A stretch of 7,051 bases of DNA from an uncultured Phenylobacterium sp. (GCA_945952355.1 CAMFIW010000141.1:1-7051); one strand, 5' to 3'; numbered from the stretch's first letter, positions 1 through 7,000 are shown. Notes: a model not told the origin generated them from the sequence alone. Numbers and translations are program-made.

Positions 1-306
1 ATTGCCGCCCTTGCCGATCTTCCAGTCGAGACTGAGCTCGAAGTTCTCGTAGGTCTCTGTGGTGATGATGTCCTTGGCGACCTTCGGCTCATCGAACAGC
101 ACGCCGTTCTCAACCTTCCATCCGGGTCCGATTTGGGGTTGCTTGAAGCTTCTCCAGCCGTTGGTCGTCTTTCCGTCGAACAGCAGCTTCCAGCCCGCCG
201 CCTTCTCAGAGGCCGTTAGGGTGTTGAGGGCCGCAGCCCTCGGAGCCGTATGGCCCGCGGTCGTCAGGAGGGCGGAGACGACGCAACCAAGCACGAGGAC
301 CTTCAT
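1..306 (-). CDS. Secreted DUF1080 / 3-keto-disaccharide hydrolase family protein (partial, C-terminus off the window)
   Basis: The minus-strand frame opens at ATG 306 and runs without a stop to position 1, giving the first 102 residues. Residues 1-21 look like a Sec signal peptide: Lys2, a hydrophobic stretch, and a plausible cleavage after HTA near residue 21. A Cys at residue 8 is too close to the start to be a lipobox. From about residue 38 the sequence has the family's opening pattern (GWKLLFDGKTTNGW, then GWKVENGVL, then ENFELSLDWKIGKGGN), where a conserved SGI normally follows. Members of this family (PF06439) include hydrolases that split 3-keto-glycosides. It begins 11 bp after the dehydrogenase small subunit, with AGGGA overlapping that gene's stop as a likely ribosome site, so it should be co-transcribed. 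Its inferred job is periplasmic cleavage of the oxidised sugar made by the upstream dehydrogenase. Family call is firm; substrate is unknown. Confidence 0.88.
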   Translation of the reverse strand, partial: MKVLVLGCVVSALLTTAGHTAPRAAALNTLTASEKAAGWKLLFDGKTTNGWRSFKQPQIGPGWKVENGVLFDEPKVAKDIITTETYENFELSLDWKIGKGGN

Positions 307-317
307 TTCCAGTTTCC

Positions 318-959
318 CTAAAGACCGAGCTTTTTGAGTTCGCGTTCGAGGTGCGCCTTCACCTCGGGGGACGGCCCCGGGTCGGAAAGGCGCGCGACAT
401 TGCCGACGTAGCCGATGTCTTTGAAGCCCTCTCGGGTGGTGTAGTAGGCGCCCACCACCAGGCCTCGGAACCTCAGGAAAAAGCCCGGCGAGGTCTTCGG
501 GAGGCCGGCGAGAATCGAGTCTCGTTGGGCAGCCGCCGCGCCCGTGAAGCTCGATGCTCCAATCTGCCAGGCCGCCTTGTCGAGGCTTGCGAGCCCCTCG
601 AGCAGTAAGGGCCGGTCGCGGACTTGTTCAGGGTAGGGCGCGCTCACCCATTCATCGATGAAGTCGGGGACGCCCAGAGCGCTCGCCGAAGGGGTTGGAC
701 CTTCCGACGGCAGGATGAAGTCGCAAAAGTGGGCGCAGGCCTGCAGCTGATCCTTGGTCAGGGTGCGGGGCCAGGGGATCACCGGGTGCACAAGGTTTGG
801 GTCGGTGCCGTAGCCCAGGACCTGCACGCCTGCCGCACCCGCCGCCTGCACGACGACGCCGGCGCGCGCGGGGTCGCCCGCGGCGGCGGCGCCAACGGCT
901 CCCAGCCAGATCAACGCCGTGCGGCGGTCGACCTTCGAGACATAAGGCCGCTCGCTCAT
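318..959 (-). CDS. Gluconate 2-dehydrogenase subunit 3-like small subunit of a GMC dehydrogenase, Tat signal
   Basis: This 213-aa protein matches the Gluconate_2-dh3 family, the small subunit that accompanies membrane or periplasmic GMC dehydrogenases. Visible landmarks are a twin-arginine signal (DRRTAL, Arg12-Arg13, followed by a hydrophobic LIWLGAVGAAAAG segment), an LTKDQLQACAHFCDFILPSE block near residues 67-86, the GVPDFIDEWVSAPYPEQ block, a PLLLEGLASLD block, and the late YYTT motif. Its start overlaps the stop of the GMC gene by 4 bp (ATGA), which indicates translational coupling. AAGGGCGAG lies just upstream inside the GMC gene as a ribosome site. The GMC subunit has no signal of its own, so by analogy with known FAD-dependent sugar dehydrogenases this subunit probably carries the folded complex through the Tat pathway. 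It has no visible cofactor motif and is likely a chaperone/assembly and export partner rather than a catalyst. Confidence 0.88.
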   Translation of the reverse strand: MSERPYVSKVDRRTALIWLGAVGAAAAGDPARAGVVVQAAGAAGVQVLGYGTDPNLVHPVIPWPRTLTKDQLQACAHFCDFILPSEGPTPSASALGVPDFIDEWVSAPYPEQVRDRPLLLEGLASLDKAAWQIGASSFTGAAAAQRDSILAGLPKTSPGFFLRFRGLVVGAYYTTREGFKDIGYVGNVARLSDPGPSPEVKAHLERELKKLGL

Positions 960-2656
960 AACTCGCCCTTTCGCGCCAGTTCGGCCAAGTGATCGCTGGA
1001 GCGCCAGCTCAAGGCCAGGATCGAGAGGGTGGGGTTCTTGTCCGGGCTCGACACCAGCACCGCGCCGTCGGTGATGAAGAGGTTCTTCACAGCCCAGGAC
1101 TGGCCGTAGCCGTCCACCACCGAGTCCTTGTCGGAGGCCCCCATCCGCGCCGTTCCGACCTCGTGAATGATCTCGCCGCCCTTGGAGATCGCCTTGGCGC
1201 CGTCGGTCTCGATCCCTGGTGCGGCGCGGCCGCCCAGCCGGTCGATGACTTCCAGGAAGGTCTTGACCATGTGCGCCGCCTGCCGGGTCTCGTGCTCACT
1301 CCATTTCCAATGGAAGCGTAGGACCGGGATGCCCCACTTGTCCTTCACCGTGGGGTCGAGCTCGCAGTAGCAGTCCTCGTTCGGGATCATTTCGCCACGT
1401 CCGGCGAACCCGACCACGCTGCCGAAACGGCCCCTCAGCTTATTCCGCAGCGCCGGCCCGACACTGGTCATGTCGTCGCCGATGATCCGTGCCAACCCCA
1501 TCGAGGGCATGGACCGACCGCCTCCCATCTCGATGTGATAGCCGCGCGGGAAATCCATCTCCTTGTGCGCCTGTTTCTGATATCCCCACCAAGGCACATA
1601 GACGTGCTCGACGCCCATGCCGTCGTCGTTCGTCGGGGGCAGGTTCTCCAGGGCGGGGAACTGGCCGGCGGCGTTTGCGCCCACGCTGTCCATCAGATAG
1701 CGGCCGACCTTCCCAGAGCCGTTGCCGATCCCGTCTGGGAACAGCGGACTCTTCGAGTTCAGCAGGATGCGCGCCGTTTCGCCGGATCCCGCCGCCAGCA
1801 CGACCGCGCGGGCTTTGACCGTGTGGTGCTCGCCGGTCTTGCGGTCGACGAATGTCACGCCTTCCGCCTTGCCCGCACTGTCCAAATCGACCTGATAGAC
1901 CAGCGCATCCGTGCGAATGGTCAGGTTGCCGGTCGCCATGGCCGGCGGCAGCAGGACGGTGGTCGACTGGAAATTGGCCCGGATCGAGCACCCACGGCCA
2001 CAGGGCGTCGCGAAGATGCATTGCGCGCGCCCATTCAAGGGCTGGGTCAGGACCGCGCCGTGCATGGCCGCGACCGGAATGCCCATCGATTCGAATCCAC
2101 GGGAGAGGAACGTTTCGAAGGCCCGGGGCGGGGGCGGCGGCAGCAGGCAGCCCTCTGGCGAATCCGGCGTATTCTCCAGGCCTTGGGCCCGCCCTGTCAC
2201 CCCGATCAGCTTTTCGACCTTGTCGTACCAGGGCGCGAGCTCGTCATAGGTGATCGGCCAGTCGTAGCCGAGTCCGTCGCGGCTATACGGCTTGAAGTCG
2301 TAGGGCCCGAAACGTAGCGAAATGCGCCCCCAGTGATTTGTGCGGCCGCCCAGCATTCGCGGTCGCCACCAAAGAAATTCCGAGCCTTCGGCGACGGTGT
2401 AGGGTTCGTTGGGCACCTGCCAGCCGCCATCGACCGTTGCATCGTAGAAGCCGAATGGCTTGTCCGGGGTGCCGACGCCGCGCAAGGGAGCCTCGGCGGG
2501 GATGTTGAACATCGCCGTCTCTGTCAGGGGATCGTAGTGGCGTCCTGCCTCCAGCATGAGCACCTTCATGCCCGACTTCGTCAGGTGGTAGGCGCTCATG
2601 CCCCCGCCGGCGCCGGAGCCGACGATGATCACGTCATAGGGCTCGGTCTTGGCCAT
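956..2656 (-). CDS. GMC-family FAD-dependent sugar/glycoside dehydrogenase catalytic subunit (likely glycoside 3-dehydrogenase type)
   Basis: This 566-aa flavoprotein should oxidise a hydroxyl of a sugar or glycoside and pass electrons to a cytochrome. Residues 7-19 (YDVIIVGSGAGGG) with Glu36 form the FAD-binding Rossmann motif. GGRTNHWGR (about 103-111) is the second conserved GMC block. HEVGTARMG begins at His498, and Asn541 in SPDKNPTLSILALSWR completes the His/Asn catalytic pair. Cys213, Cys219 and Cys223 show the C-x5-C-x3-C spacing that, as I recall it, ligates a 3Fe-4S cluster in Burkholderia-type FAD-glucose dehydrogenase. There is no signal peptide; export would rely on the twin-arginine small subunit next door. 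The start is fixed: an in-frame TAG immediately precedes ATG 2656, and GAGGAGG lies 4 bp before that stop. A Caulobacter GMC dehydrogenase of this kind (LacA) is known to be needed for lactose use. Substrate and the oxidised carbon are inferred from the DUF1080 neighbour. Confidence 0.92.
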   Translation of the reverse strand: MAKTEPYDVIIVGSGAGGGMSAYHLTKSGMKVLMLEAGRHYDPLTETAMFNIPAEAPLRGVGTPDKPFGFYDATVDGGWQVPNEPYTVAEGSEFLWWRPRMLGGRTNHWGRISLRFGPYDFKPYSRDGLGYDWPITYDELAPWYDKVEKLIGVTGRAQGLENTPDSPEGCLLPPPPPRAFETFLSRGFESMGIPVAAMHGAVLTQPLNGRAQCIFATPCGRGCSIRANFQSTTVLLPPAMATGNLTIRTDALVYQVDLDSAGKAEGVTFVDRKTGEHHTVKARAVVLAAGSGETARILLNSKSPLFPDGIGNGSGKVGRYLMDSVGANAAGQFPALENLPPTNDDGMGVEHVYVPWWGYQKQAHKEMDFPRGYHIEMGGGRSMPSMGLARIIGDDMTSVGPALRNKLRGRFGSVVGFAGRGEMIPNEDCYCELDPTVKDKWGIPVLRFHWKWSEHETRQAAHMVKTFLEVIDRLGGRAAPGIETDGAKAISKGGEIIHEVGTARMGASDKDSVVDGYGQSWAVKNLFITDGAVLVSSPDKNPTLSILALSWRSSDHLAELARKGEL

Positions 2657-2815
2657 CTAGCCTCCTCGGCCGCGCGTCTGCGCGGGGGCACGGGTTTGCG
2701 GGGCGTGATTGGAGGCGTCCGCACGCGATCGCGCTTGGAGCGGGCGCTTGCGGCGCGAGTTCGCGGTCATGTCGCAGAACTGAGCGCGCCGTTCGCTGAA
2801 GAATTTCAAGGCCAT
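2657..2815 (-). CDS. Candidate 52-aa small basic ORF / leader upstream of the GMC dehydrogenase
   Basis: A minus-strand ORF opens at ATG 2815 and ends in a TAG that directly abuts the GMC dehydrogenase start (TAGATG). It is in the same frame as that gene, so a single amber codon separates the two. AAGGGAG lies 5 bases before its ATG, and the operator palindrome is just upstream. The predicted peptide begins MALKFFSERRAQFCDMTANS and continues as a disordered-looking tail with ten Arg and two Lys against three acidic residues; it has no hydrophobic segment. I do not recognise it. It could be a real small protein, a translated leader that couples initiation to the dehydrogenase, a degraded N-terminal extension, or a chance open frame, which is common in DNA this GC-rich. 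The good ribosome site and position favour translation; the composition does not. Confidence 0.35.
   Translation of the reverse strand: MALKFFSERRAQFCDMTANSRRKRPLQARSRADASNHAPQTRAPAQTRGRGG
2661..2667 (-). promoter_or_regulatory. Strong Shine-Dalgarno of the GMC dehydrogenase
   Basis: Read on the minus strand this is GAGGAGG, four bases before ATG 2656 (the intervening CTAG contains the stop of the candidate small ORF). It is the strongest ribosome site in the window and shows that the dehydrogenase starts independently at 2656 rather than through read-through of the preceding TAG. Confidence 0.8.
2670..2685 (-). other. GC hairpin just 5' of the GMC ribosome site
   Basis: On the minus strand CCGCGC-AGAC-GCGCGG makes a perfect 6-bp all-GC stem with a 4-base loop, ending two bases before the GAGGAGG ribosome site. 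It lies inside the candidate small ORF. It lacks a U-tract and precedes a gene in the same operon, so it is not a terminator. It could stabilise the leader or hold the ribosome site single-stranded, but such stems also arise by chance in GC-rich DNA. Confidence 0.4.
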
Positions 2816-2830
2816 GCGCTCTCCCTTCGC

Positions 2831-2846
2831 ATGTAACCGATTACAT
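2831..2846. promoter_or_regulatory. LacI-family operator upstream of the dehydrogenase operon
   Basis: ATGTAACCGATTACAT is a 16-bp inverted repeat with a central CG and one mismatched pair. Its core TGTAACCGATTACA fits the CcpA-type consensus TGWAANCGNTNWCA at every fixed position. The adjacent regulator has a recognition helix with Val15-Ala16 and Arg20 (VSVATVSRAL), close to the Met-Ala...Arg pattern of CcpA, which supports this as its binding site. It lies between the regulator's stop (2876) and the candidate small ORF start (2815). A TTGACC hexamer on the minus strand (2874-2879) overlaps the regulator's stop, but no matching -10 is clear; the operator itself contains TGTAAT on the minus strand, so bound repressor would probably cover the promoter. 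No second copy was found in the window. Confidence 0.8.
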
Positions 2847-2875
2847 CTTCAGCGTGGCGCCGCAGCATCGACCGG

Positions 2876-3880
2876 TCAAGCGCCGGGCGCGGCTGTACTG
2901 GCGCGGACGACGAGCGAGGTCGGCAGTACGCGCGTTTCGGCCCCAGGCTGTCGCCCGCCCAGGATCTCAAGAAGCACCGCCATGGCGGTCCGGCCCAGGT
3001 CTTCCATCGGCTGGGCGATCGTGGTCAGAGGCGGCTCGGAGAACCGCGCGAGGTCGATGTCGTCGAATCCAGCGACCGATACGTCCTGCGGCACGCGGGC
3101 GCCTGCCAGGCGCAGGGCGCGTATCGCCCCGATGGCCATCTCGTCGCTGAAGCAGAAGAGGGCGGTAGGCCCCGACTTGGTGAGCGCCTGGGCGGCCTCG
3201 AAGCCGCCGCGCGGCGAGAAGTCTCCAAATCCCGTGAGCTTGACGTCGTAGGCCATCCCCGCCGCCTGCAAGGCCTGTCGATGACCTGCGAGGCGGTCAC
3301 GCGTCAGGGGGCTCGTCGGTGGGCCGGCGACCACTCCGATGCGGCGATGGCCCAGCATCAGGAGGTGCTCCGTCATCGCTCGGCCCGCGGCGACGTTGTC
3401 GATGCGAACGCGCGGGCAGAAATCGATATCCACGCATTCGCAGGCATTGACGATGGCCGGCGCGGCCTCGTCCTTCCAAAGCCTGCGCAAGGCCACCGGA
3501 TCGATACGGGGCGAGAGCTGGATGACGCCGTCGGCCTGCCGCGAGCGCACGAGGTTCAGATATTCGCTCTCGCGCGCCGGATCGTCTCGAGTATCCCCTA
3601 GCAGGACGGCATAGCCAGCTTCCTGTGCGACCTGCTCCACGCCGCGCACCACCCGGGCGAAGAATGGATTTGCGATGTTCGGCGCGAGCACCACGACGGC
3701 GAAGGCTCGCCGATGGCGGAAGTTTCGCGCCATCATGTTCGGGCGATAGTCTACCGCCCGCACGGCCTCGAGCACGCGCGCGCGCGTTTCCTCGGCCACC
3801 TTCTCTGGCGCGCTCAGAGCGCGGGAGACGGTGGCGACCGAAACCCCGGCGTAGCGCGAGACGTCCCTGATGCTCGACAT
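2876..3880 (-). CDS. LacI/GalR-family transcriptional regulator
   Basis: This 334-aa protein has the full LacI layout. The N-terminal helix-turn-helix is SIRDVSRYAGVSVATVSRAL (residues 3-22), followed by the hinge region YRPNMMARNFR (45-55) in place of the more usual PNxxARxLR. The periplasmic-binding-protein-like effector domain then carries VVVLAPNIANPFFARVVRGVE, a GVIQLSPR block, GHRRIGVVAGP, an FCFSDEMAIGAIRALR block and VSVAGFDDIDLARFSEPPLTTIAQP. It most likely represses the dehydrogenase operon downstream until a sugar or keto-sugar binds; the effector cannot be read from the sequence. An in-frame TAA five codons upstream (3893-3895) makes ATG 3880 the first possible ATG, yet no good ribosome site precedes it, so the message may be leaderless or weakly translated. 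It runs in the same direction as the operon, so read-through across the operator is possible. No copy of the operator lies at its own 5' end. Confidence 0.93.
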   Translation of the reverse strand: MSSIRDVSRYAGVSVATVSRALSAPEKVAEETRARVLEAVRAVDYRPNMMARNFRHRRAFAVVVLAPNIANPFFARVVRGVEQVAQEAGYAVLLGDTRDDPARESEYLNLVRSRQADGVIQLSPRIDPVALRRLWKDEAAPAIVNACECVDIDFCPRVRIDNVAAGRAMTEHLLMLGHRRIGVVAGPPTSPLTRDRLAGHRQALQAAGMAYDVKLTGFGDFSPRGGFEAAQALTKSGPTALFCFSDEMAIGAIRALRLAGARVPQDVSVAGFDDIDLARFSEPPLTTIAQPMEDLGRTAMAVLLEILGGRQPGAETRVLPTSLVVRASTAAPGA

Positions 3881-3963
3881 GACGTTTGGAGCTTAGCCGG
3901 GGCGCCACCGCTGCGCCACGCGTGTCGGCTCCCCTTGTCCTGTCCGCCCGCGCCGCGCCACAC

Positions 3964-3973
3964 TAGGCGCCTA
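3964..3973. repeat. Perfect 10-bp palindrome TAGGCGCCTA
   Basis: TAGGCGCCTA equals its own reverse complement and lies 33-42 bases before the carboxylase start. It could be a regulator half-site pair or a chance palindrome. It has no loop, so a hairpin role is unlikely. Confidence 0.4.
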
Positions 3974-3983
3974 CGGGACCGCA

Positions 3984-3999
3984 GTTCCCGATGGGGAAC
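3984..3999 (+). promoter_or_regulatory. Hairpin that sequesters the carboxylase ribosome site
   Basis: GTTCCC-GATG-GGGAAC forms a perfect 6-bp stem with a 4-base loop. The 3' arm and end of the loop contain GGGGA (3993-3997), the only plausible Shine-Dalgarno for ATG 4006. An alternative in-frame ATG (3991) lies inside the loop but has no ribosome site. If the transcript begins upstream of 3984, folding would hide the ribosome site. The same inverted repeat could instead be a DNA operator. Confidence 0.5.
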
Positions 4000-4005
4000 G
4001 CCGCC

Positions 4006-7000
4006 ATGACCGCAATTCGCCGCTTGTTCATCGCCAACCGCGGCGAGATCGCCATCCGGATCGCACGGGCGGCCGGCGAACTGGGGATCGTCGCGGTCGC
4101 GGCCTTTTCAGAGGATGACGCGACCTCACTTCATCGGCGACTCGCCGACGAGGCGGTGGCGCTTCCGGGCGTGGGGCCCCGCGCCTACCTAGACGGGCCT
4201 GGGCTGATCGCTGCGGCTAACGGCGCGGGGTGCGACGCGCTGCATCCTGGCTATGGCTTTCTATCGGAGAACGCCGCCTTCGCCCGGGCTTGCGCGGCCG
4301 CGGGATTGACCTTCGTCGGCCCTGCCCCTGAGAGCCTGGAACTCTTCGGAGACAAAGCGCGAGCGCGAGAACTGGCCGCCGCTCTCGACGCGCCCTTGGC
4401 GGAGGCGACGCATGGCGCCGCGACGCTGGCGGAGGTCAGGGCGTTTCAAGACGCCCTCTCCGGCGCGGATATCATGGTCAAGGCCGTCGCCGGCGGCGGC
4501 GGTCGCGGCATGCGCCGCGTCGCCGCGAACGAGGATCCCGCAGCCGCCTACGACCTCTGCGCGCGCGAGGCCCGCGCGGCCTTCGGCGACGAACGGCTCT
4601 ACGCGGAACGGTTCATCGGCGAGGCGCGACATATCGAGGTGCAGGTCTTGGGCGACGGCGAGGGCGTTGTCGCTATCCATGATCGAGAGTGCTCCCTCCA
4701 GCGCCGCAATCAGAAGATCGTGGAGGTGGCGCCAGCCCCCCACCTGTCCCCTGACGTTCGGACGCGGATCACGACCGCCGCCCTGGCCCTGGCGCGCGCC
4801 GCGAGAATTCGCGGCCTCGCGACCTTCGAGTTCCTGCTCGACGCGAGCGATGGACGCAGTGTCACATTCATCGAGGCCAATCCGCGGCTGCAGGTGGAGC
4901 ACACGGTCACCGAAGCCGTCACGGGGCTCGACCTCGTCCAGCTCCAGCTTCGCGTCGCGACCGGCGAAAGGCTGGCGGATCTGGGCCTCGCCGCCGGCCC
5001 GCCCCCGGCCGTGGGTCACGCCATCGAACTCAGGGTGAATCTGGAAACCTTGTCGGCCGACGGCGCCCTGGCCAGCGGCGCCGGCGCGGTGATCGCGGCC
5101 TATGAGCCGCCGAGCGGACCCGGCGTGCGGGTCGACGGCTTTGGCTATGGCGGATACCGCACCAATCCGGCCTTCGACTCCCTCATCGCGAAGTTGATCG
5201 TCGCCACGCCCACCGGCGACTTCGCCGCCGCCTGCGCCAAGGCAGGGCGCGCCGCCGCCGAGTTCAGGATCGTGGGTCCCGCCAGCAACCTGCCGCTCTT
5301 GCGCGCGCTGATGGAGCGCCCGGAAGTGCGCGATGCGCGCGCCACCACGGGGTTCATCGAGGCGAACTTGGCGAGCCTGGCCGAGCGTGCGGCCGAGATC
5401 GCCGCATCCGATCCCCAGCCGGCGCCGGCCGACGCCCACGCGGATGTGACCGCAGCCGTCGTCGCCCCATCCGGCACGGAGCCCATCGCCGCGCCGTTGC
5501 GGGCCACGGTGGTCGGCTACGAGGTCGGCGAGGGCGAGGTCGTCCGTGCTGGACAAGCCGTGGCCGTTCTCGAGGCGATGAAGATGCAGCATGTCGTGGT
5601 CGCGGCCACGGCGGGCACGGTCCGCGGGCTGGCCCGAGCCGTCGGCGACGTGGTGGAGGACGGCGCGCCCCTGGTCTTCATTGAGCCCGGCGACCATGGC
5701 GACCATATCGACGCCGCGGCCGAAATCGATCTCGAAGTGATCCGCCCCGACCTAGCCCGGGTGTACGCTCGCCACGCCCTGACTCTCGACGAGAACCGGC
5801 CTGACGCCGTCGCGCGCCGCCGCAAGACCGGGCAGCGAACCGCGCGAGAGAATCTCGGCGACCTGTTCGATCCGAGCAGCTTCAAGGAATTCGGCGCGCT
5901 CGCGATCGCCGCCCAGAAGCGGCGGCGCAGTGTCGACGACCTGCAGGCCAACACGCCCGCCGACGGCATCATCACAGGCGTCGGCGAGGTTAACGGCGGC
6001 TTGTTCGAACCGGAGGTCGCCCGCTGCGTCGGCCTGGCCTACGATTTCACGGTCCTGGCCGGCACCCAGGGCCACTTTAGCCATAAGAAGACGGACCGCA
6101 TCCTGGAGTTCGCGGAGCACTGGCGCGCGCCGATCGTCTGGTTCACCGAGGGGGGCGGCGGCCGGCCCGGCGACGTCGATGTCTCCACCGGCGCATCCTC
6201 GCTCGACACCACGAGCTTCACGACCTTTGCGCGGCTGTCGGGGAAGGCGCCGCGCATCGCCATCAATTCGGGGCGCTGCTTCGCGGGCAATGCCGTCTTC
6301 TTCGGTTGCGCCGACATCACCATCGCGACCCGCTACTCGAATATCGGCTTGGGGGGTCCCGCCATGGTCGAGGGAGGGGGGCTCGGCGTCTTCACGCCGG
6401 ACGAGATCGGTCCGTCCGACGTCCAATGGCGGAACGGCGTGCTCGACCTGCTCGTCGACGACGAAGCCGCGGCCGTTGCGGCGACCAAAAAGCTACTCTC
6501 CTGTTTCCAGGGCGCAGTGAAGGAGTGGTCGTGCCCTGATCAGCGCCGGCTGCGCCATCTGGTCCCGGAGAACCGCGTCCGCGTCTATGACGTGCGCGCG
6601 ATCATCGAGACCCTTGCAGACGACGGCTCCTGGATCGAGCTGCGCGGCGGCTATGGCGCCGGCATGCTTACGGGGTTTCTGCGGATCGAGGGCCGCCCAA
6701 TGGGCCTGATCGCCAACGACCCCCGCTGGCTTGGGGGGGCGATCGACGGCGACGGCGCCGAAAAGGCCGCGCGCTTCATGCAGCTCTGCGACGCCTTCGG
6801 CGTGCCCATCCTGTCACTCTGTGACACGCCCGGATTCATGGTGGGGCCGGACAGCGAGAAGACAGCCGCCGTGCGCCGTGGCTCGCGCATGTTCGTCACG
6901 GCGGGGGGACTCTCCGTGCCCCTGTTCACGGTCGTGCTGCGCAAAGGGTACGGCCTCGGCGCCCAGGCCATGGCCGGGGGCGACTTCTCCGCCGCAGCCC

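Larger units (their letters stand above)
3881..4005. other. Divergent intergenic region between regulator and acyl-CoA carboxylase
   Basis: This 125-bp gap must hold the promoters of both divergent genes. I see no strong -35/-10 pair. TTGTCC at 3935-3940 with ACACTA at 3960-3965 is the best plus-strand candidate, but the 19-bp spacing and weak -10 make it only a suggestion. The LacI-type operator found at 2831-2846 is not repeated here, so the regulator probably controls neither itself nor the carboxylase through that motif. The plus-strand end of the region carries two inverted repeats, listed separately. Confidence 0.5.

Noticed and set aside
283..285. Cys8 of the DUF1080 protein (VLGC) as a lipoprotein lipobox
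   Set aside because: Only seven residues precede it, too few for a lipoprotein signal; an ordinary Sec cleavage near residue 21 fits better.
59..337. 92-codon plus-strand open frame at the left edge
   Set aside because: Overlaps the clear signal peptide and DUF1080 sequence on the minus strand and has no motif of its own.
1535..2317. 260-codon plus-strand open frame opposite the GMC dehydrogenase
   Set aside because: Arg/Gln/His-rich translation without recognisable motifs; the opposite strand carries the cysteine motif, FAD-domain sequence and the rest of the enzyme.
2670..2685. Hairpin considered as an intrinsic terminator between regulator and operon
   Set aside because: No U-tract follows; the stem is immediately followed by the dehydrogenase ribosome site.
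2333..2836. 167-codon plus-strand open frame spanning the GMC start and the leader region
   Set aside because: Runs across the GMC N-terminus, its ribosome site and up to the operator; composition is that of a shadow frame.
3770..3790. Alternating CG run inside the regulator gene as a Z-DNA or repeat element
   Set aside because: Short, lies in coding sequence for Arg/Ala residues of the LacI helix region, and is expected in such GC-rich codons.
3297..3908. 203-codon minus-strand open frame overlapping the LacI regulator in another frame
   Set aside because: Arg/Ala/Gly-rich and motif-free; the regulator frame has a complete helix-turn-helix and effector domain.
4261..5706. Long 481-codon open frame on the minus strand, antisense to the carboxylase
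   Set aside because: Its product is a Gly/Arg/Asp-rich sequence with no family pattern, while the plus strand shows continuous carboxylase motifs. It is the usual antisense shadow of a gene with high third-position GC.
5752..6426. 224-codon minus-strand open frame opposite the carboxyltransferase domain
   Set aside because: Same shadow effect; overlaps FTEGGGGRPGD and GGPAMVEGGG motifs coded on the plus strand.
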